Assembly (NCBI GenBank): GCA_029962745.1
Contig: CM057165.1
Location: forward strand, 20,820,745-20,884,744
DNA length: 64,000 bases
DNA from: Echinometra lucunter
Lineage: Eukaryota; Echinodermata; Echinoidea; Camarodonta; Echinometridae
Reading direction: 5' to 3'
Below the pieces are notes generated by a model. It was not told where the DNA came from and did no database searches. It saw only the letters and a list, made by a program, of their open reading frames with translations. The position numbers and the translations under genes are program-made. Numbering within the stretch: position 1 is the stretch's first letter; each line of letters opens with the position of its first letter. This document shows, piece after piece, positions 59,521 through 64,000 of the stretch.

Positions 59521-61248
59521 CAAATGAGGAGGAAAGAGGAAGAAGAGAGAAGGAGGCCCAGGAGGTGGTGTTGGCCAGAGGAGCTAGGAAGGAGAAGATA
59601 ATTTGTCATTATATCAATCAAAATTCAAATCTAATATTTCTAAATCACTTAGGCCGGGAAAAAAAGGATAATTCTTCATCGTCAATCATTTCCAAAGCAA
59701 ATCAAAACATGATATTTTTCTGCGAAACATAAACACATTAGATAAGTTTAAATCTGTCTTATGACATTAAATCATAATGCATCTTTTCTTTCTTTTCTCC
59801 CAAAGTGCATAGGACATAGGCTTACTGGTGTTATGCGCTATACAAAAACTATTCATTGTTATTATTGTTATTATTTCAGGAAAACTTCCCACCAAATATT
59901 ATGTTTGCAAAGATGCCCCAGTCAAGTTATAAAGGTCGGTACCTTATTAAGTACATATGTACCCACGTGAAGCGTATATTTAAGATAATCATAATGTTTG
60001 CTGGTGATAACTGGCTAAAACATCATGAACATAGGTTCAAATGGTGTCAGTAAATGATAGATGAGTACTAAATACTAAGACTTCGTGCTTAATAGTGTCA
60101 TTTTTTTTTTTGGGGGGGGGGGAGTTACTATAATATCTTTACAATCATAGGCCTATTACATACGTTGATGTAAATTAATCTTGAGTAAAAGCGTTGTAGC
60201 CAAATAAGTAATTCTACCTTTAAGTTGTTATTATTTGAAAAAATTAAGCAGTTTCTAGTAAAAGCCATGTTTTTTTTTTTTTTTTTTACAGTATGTCATT
60301 TTTCTCCCTCCTCCTTTATACAAAATTTATAATTGATTTTCTTCATGACTGTTCTCTAAAAATACGGCTTCACTCACATTTCAAAACTGCTTTTCTGCAC
60401 TCTTAGTGTAGCCTTCTCTCTCTCTCTCTTTACTTTCTACTCTCACTCACTCACTAATTGTCATTTCATTTTCTTTCTTCTATCTTTTATATATACATGA
60501 GAAAAAATTGCCACGTCTTTCATTTTCAACACATGATTGGATCATAGTAATGTCCTAAACTCTCACTTTCCTCATTCCCACCTCTATCTCATACTTTCCT
60601 TGCTATCAATCTTAAAATGTACACATTTCTCTTCTCTTTCTTCCAATCTCTCATTCTCTCTCTCTCTCTCTCTCTGTTGCTAACCTTCTTCGTGTTCTTT
60701 TTCTGGGGAGGACATGAAGTCATCATAACAGTTCCAGAGATTAATGAAAATGACATTTTATTTCTGCTATCAGAGACTTCTTCCAGTTTCCGACAAGCAA
60801 TGAAAAAACAAAACCGCATAATATGGGGAAAAACAGCAACAACAACACACAGTGGAAGTAAAAGATGTTTTATGATCACCTGTTGATGCAGAAAGACATA
60901 AGATAGCGGCAAAATTGAGGAAAATATGAATATTTATATATATATATATTGAAGAAATGACAAATGCAAGCAACATTCCCTTATCATTTTATATAAAAAA
61001 TTAAAATTAGTGAAAGAAATTAAATGAGGGAATAATAATTGTGTAGCTCACTCAATGTCCCCCAGCTCTTATGTAAACTCTTCTTTATTATTTTTTTTAA
61101 AGCAAAACGAAAAGAAAACAAAAACCAAACGAAACATAAAGATATTTGAAGGTCAGCGCAAATAACATTATCTGAAGAAGAGTAGAAAAATAGGGTGTTT
61201 AAAAGATAAAGTATGACAACCTATAACAGTATTTCTTTGAAAACAGTT
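59521..61248. other. Intergenic DNA with simple repeats
   Basis: T-run/G-run junction at 60101-60122, T run at 60270-60288, (CT)n at 60656-60675 and an (AT)-rich run at 60932-60949. The frame at 59856-60053 follows an ATT-rich tract and is not recognised. Nothing coding was supported. Confidence 0.45.
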
Positions 61249-61566
61249 CAGGGGCGACGCTAAGGGGGGGGGGACTGGGTGGCCGCCCTATCATTTTACA
61301 AGTGATTAAAAAAAAGAAAAAAAGAAAAAGAAGAAAAGAATTAGAATTAAAAGAAAACCGAGTGTGGAGGATGAGAGGGTAGGGTCATGCAACTATACAT
61401 GTATAAAAGCCCAAAGCCCAACTGTATTCGACATTAAACTGATTAATTCATTACAAAGTTTGTTGTTTATATTTAAGTATATAAATAACATGCTCCCTCT
61501 TTCATTTCAAAACTTTTACAATTAAATAACACTATTCACCCCTACCCTACTCGAAATTCCCCCAAT

Positions 61567-61735
61567 ATGCATTTAGTTAACCCTAAGTTACTTATTGCCC
61601 ATAGATCCGTAAGACACCATGGCCCAGACCTATGGAATCCTCTCCTAGAATGTATCAAATACTCTTGTTCCCTCTACTCATTTAAAGCGAAAGTTAAGAC
61701 CATGTTGCTATCAGGAATATTCACGGTAAAAATTT
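61567..61735 (+). pseudogene. LINE reverse-transcriptase C-terminal remnant
   Basis: The frame reads HRSVRHHGPDLWNPLLECIK and then SLYSFKAKVKTMLLSG. The order S-x-R-x-x-G-P-x-x-W-N, then the F-K-x-K-x-K-x-x-L ending, is the C-terminal signature of CR1/jockey-type elements. No reverse-transcriptase core is present upstream. Confidence 0.7.
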
Positions 61736-61827
61736 TTGTGTTAGCTCTTCAGTCTTTTTCACAGTATCATCCTTTCTACCATTTTAATCATTACCGATAT
61801 CATGATCAGCATCGTCATCTTCTTCTC

Positions 61828-61839
61828 ATCATCATCATT

Positions 61840-61895
<56 letters not shown>

Positions 61896-61905
61896 TTCAT
61901 CATCT
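61828..61905. repeat. (ATC)n microsatellite
   Basis: About two dozen ATC units with one ATT and one TTC interruption. Confidence 0.95.
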
Positions 61906-62467
61906 CATCGTCGTTATCCTTTTGATACAGGATTTAGTTATTTTTTTTTTTTCCATTCTGCTTATTAATATGGTTATCTATTTTATAATATTCGGGGCTG
62001 CCATAATATTGGGGCTACCTTATTTTCTAGCAGCTTTATAATGGCCAGCAGCCCTTTCCGCAAATAATGTTATGTTTATGTGAATTACAAAAAAAAAAAA
62101 AAAATGATAATTTATCATTCGTTTGTTTTTGAAAAAAAAAATGATTATTACAAATACCTCGTGTTATGATTCATTGTAATAATTCTTTTGTACTTTATTT
62201 TATGGGTGTTATCCAAAAAACTTATTTACATATATCAGTGCAGAAGAAAATAAATAAATTAAAATCAAATCAAATTTGTTCATTCGTTCAACACGCCGTA
62301 AGACGTTACCAATAACTTGTTATCTTGCCCCCTATCAATATACCCTGGCGCCGCCCCTGATGTTCTAACTTCCAATCCCCCACTGTGAAGGCTGTCAAAT
62401 AGAATTGTTTTCATAAACATTGTAGAATTATACTGGAATAAATCATACACAATTATCATTAAGTATT

Positions 62468-62850
62468 TGGCGTCACCCGGGCCCGGGAGGGAAAAGCGAA
62501 CTTAATCACTGTGACCCTCGGGTCTCTCCTCCCGATAAACATGTAGCCAAACTTTTAGGGAGCAGCCACTACACCAGGGTTTCCCCTTTTCTTCTTCGAA
62601 CAGTGCAGTGGGTTCTTAACCTGAAAAGGCAGTGACTCTTCTCTATACACGGGACCTCCAATGAACGTCCTATCCGAGGGACGGAGTGTTTTCCACTGAA
62701 ACACAGCCTGCCTCTACGAAACATGCAGGGGAGGGGCACGTTAACACACAACGCAGGTTTCAGTCATCCGCCCGGAATGGACTCGGAACCCACGATCTTT
62801 GGTTCGACGGGCAGGCGCTGTACCAACTGAGCCAATTCGCCTCCTCAAAT
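62468..62850 (-). mobile_element. tRNA-derived SINE, family B (near full length)
   Basis: Same element as 38797-39181. The head on the minus strand reads GGAGGCGAATTGGCTCAGTT and GATCGTGGGTTCCGAGTCC; the body has ACGTCCTATCCGAGGGACGG on the plus strand. The B-box has a one-base insertion, so this copy is probably not transcribed. Confidence 0.8.
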
Positions 62851-63503
62851 CGAAACCGGCAAACTTGGCGTGGTACTATACCATGTACGTAATGAGATGG
62901 ACATTCATTAATTGACTCCTGCAAAAAGTTTATCTTTTTTGGTTAGAAATTGAGCAAAATCTGAAACCTGACTTTAAAAATAAGCGTGAATCTTATAAGA
63001 CTGATTCACGATATCTCAAATCACCTCCAACAAAATTGTACACTCAGCTATAACCCGGCATACATGCCATATCAGTGTCAGGCTGTCAGCATTATCGCAC
63101 TGTAGCTTTTGAATTATCAAAAAATGGGATATATTTGTTTAAAACACCTAATATATTAGAACTAATGTCAAAATAGGACCTTTGTTAGAAGCCCTTGCAA
63201 ACGAAAAAGTATTCATACTTCTGCTTTTACCTTGAAGCACATGCAGGCATGATATGTGATACATCATAGGCCTATACAAGATGAGACATCATTACTACAG
63301 TCTTCATCATGTTCATCGCCTCCAATCAATCAATTGCGAACATCGGCGCCAATATTGCATAAATATTTGCTAAGTTGTGAATACTGGTTCCGATATACCC
63401 GATTTGCTATTCATGCACGACTTTCCTCAGACTTTGAAAGTCTGCGATGAAAATATGGAATTTTTCAAATATTTATTTGCAGACTTAATTGTGGTGAACA
63501 CTG
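62851..63503. other. Intergenic DNA, no gene recognised
   Basis: AT-rich sequence without repeats I recognise. The frame of 64 codons at 63256-63450 has no family resemblance. Confidence 0.4.
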
Positions 63504-63586
63504 GCGTAGCTAGGGGGGCACAAGGGGGCCATGGCCCCCCTTTCGATCGGCGAGCAAAAAAAAAAAAAAAAAAAAAAGGGGGGGGG
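63504..63586. repeat. Dispersed-repeat end and A-run/G-run before the gap
   Basis: GGCGTAGCTAGGGGGGCACA, then GGGGGCCATGGCCCCCC (palindromic), then about 22 A and 9 G. It resembles 2505-2545. The assembly breaks in this homopolymer. Confidence 0.7.
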
Positions 63587-64000
63587 NNNNNNNNNNNNNN
63601 NNNNNNNNNNNNNNNNNNNNNNNNNNNNNNNNNNNNNNNNNNNNNNNNNNNNNNNNNNNNNNNNNNNNNNNNNNNNNNNNNNNNNNNNNNNNNNNNNNNN
63701 NNNNNNNNNNNNNNNNNNNNNNNNNNNNNNNNNNNNNNNNNNNNNNNNNNNNNNNNNNNNNNNNNNNNNNNNNNNNNNNNNNNNNNNNNNNNNNNNNNNN
63801 NNNNNNNNNNNNNNNNNNNNNNNNNNNNNNNNNNNNNNNNNNNNNNNNNNNNNNNNNNNNNNNNNNNNNNNNNNNNNNNNNNNNNNNNNNNNNNNNNNNN
63901 NNNNNNNNNNNNNNNNNNNNNNNNNNNNNNNNNNNNNNNNNNNNNNNNNNNNNNNNNNNNNNNNNNNNNNNNNNNNNNNNNNNNNNNNNNNNNNNNNNNN
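63587..64000. other. Assembly gap (N)
   Basis: 414 unknown bases running to the window end; the true length is probably not known. Confidence 1.

Larger units (their letters stand above)
61249..62361. mobile_element. Repeat bounded by inverted CAGGGGCGRCGC ends, containing LINE remnant
   Basis: TTCAGGGGCGACGCTAAGG at 61248 is mirrored by CCCTGGCGCCGCCCCTGA at 62344-62361. Between them lie a reverse-transcriptase C-terminal remnant (61567-61735), an (ATC)n tract and AATAAA-rich sequence. The ends also resemble 2505-2545 and 63504-63545, so they may belong to one repeat family in two orientations rather than to one transposon. Confidence 0.5.

Noticed and set aside
59039..59523. Frames of 113-166 codons rich in Cys/Phe or Lys/Gln
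   Set aside because: They run over homopolymers of A, C and G with no family resemblance and frames open on both strands.
1..64000. CRISPR arrays, operons, prophage or rRNA/tRNA genes
   Set aside because: None seen. tRNA-like boxes are parts of SINEs with divergent bodies, and gene structure is eukaryotic throughout.

Overview
The window is nuclear DNA from a multicellular animal, not a microbe. It is AT-rich, gene-poor and full of microsatellites. Genes are split into small exons with GT-AG junctions, and many inverted-repeat transposons and tRNA-derived SINEs are interspersed. The repeat flavour (ACATGTA-rich unique DNA, tRNA-headed SINEs, many TTAAAGG-type MITEs) and the divergence of NELFB and CHCHD5 from their vertebrate counterparts suggest a marine invertebrate deuterostome. 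A sea urchin or other echinoderm is my best guess, but the sequence does not prove it. The last 414 bases (63587-64000) are an assembly gap.

Only three genes can be tied to known families, all on the minus strand. (1) The first coding exon of a testis-specific-kinase (TESK1/2-like) serine/threonine kinase, 22601-22870; the remaining exons were not found in the 22 kb downstream. (2) A complete CHCHD5-like twin-CX9C protein of 105 residues, 42480-45815, whose start codon is split by an intron. (3) A complete five-coding-exon NELFB (COBRA1, negative elongation factor subunit B), 50409-55065, predicted at 571 residues and interrupted by one missing base that looks like a sequencing or assembly error. 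A fourth, unrecognised two-exon gene for an 80-residue basic protein lies on the plus strand at 39565-40458, behind a convincing promoter (NRF1-like site, two CCAAT boxes, a perfect CRE). Weaker exon candidates are at 31209-31274 (-), 57675-57702 (+), 58201-58264 (+) and 58912-58956 (-).

Region by region. 1-3.4 kb: no genes, an (AT)n tract. 3.4-7.4 kb: an unusual repeat complex, with a 1.65-kb giant inverted repeat flanked by nine copies of a 16-base motif (TGTAATGTCCGTAACG), part of it in a 430-bp duplicated segment. 7.4-22.5 kb: no recognised genes; simple repeats, LINE and SINE remnants and a 416-bp MITE with an 8-bp target duplication. 22.6-22.9 kb: TESK exon. 23-39 kb: repeats, MITEs and LINE 3' ends, with one candidate secretory first exon at 31.2 kb. 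39.3-40.5 kb: the 80-residue gene. 42.4-46.1 kb: CHCHD5. 46-50 kb: repeats. 50.4-55.1 kb: NELFB. 55.1-59 kb: three foldback/MITE elements mixed with promoter-like CpG/NRF1/YY1 sequence and candidate first exons. 59-63.6 kb: homopolymers, a LINE remnant, a SINE, then the gap.

The genes do not form one pathway. NELFB acts in promoter-proximal pausing of RNA polymerase II, CHCHD5 in the mitochondrial intermembrane space, and TESK in actin regulation through cofilin.
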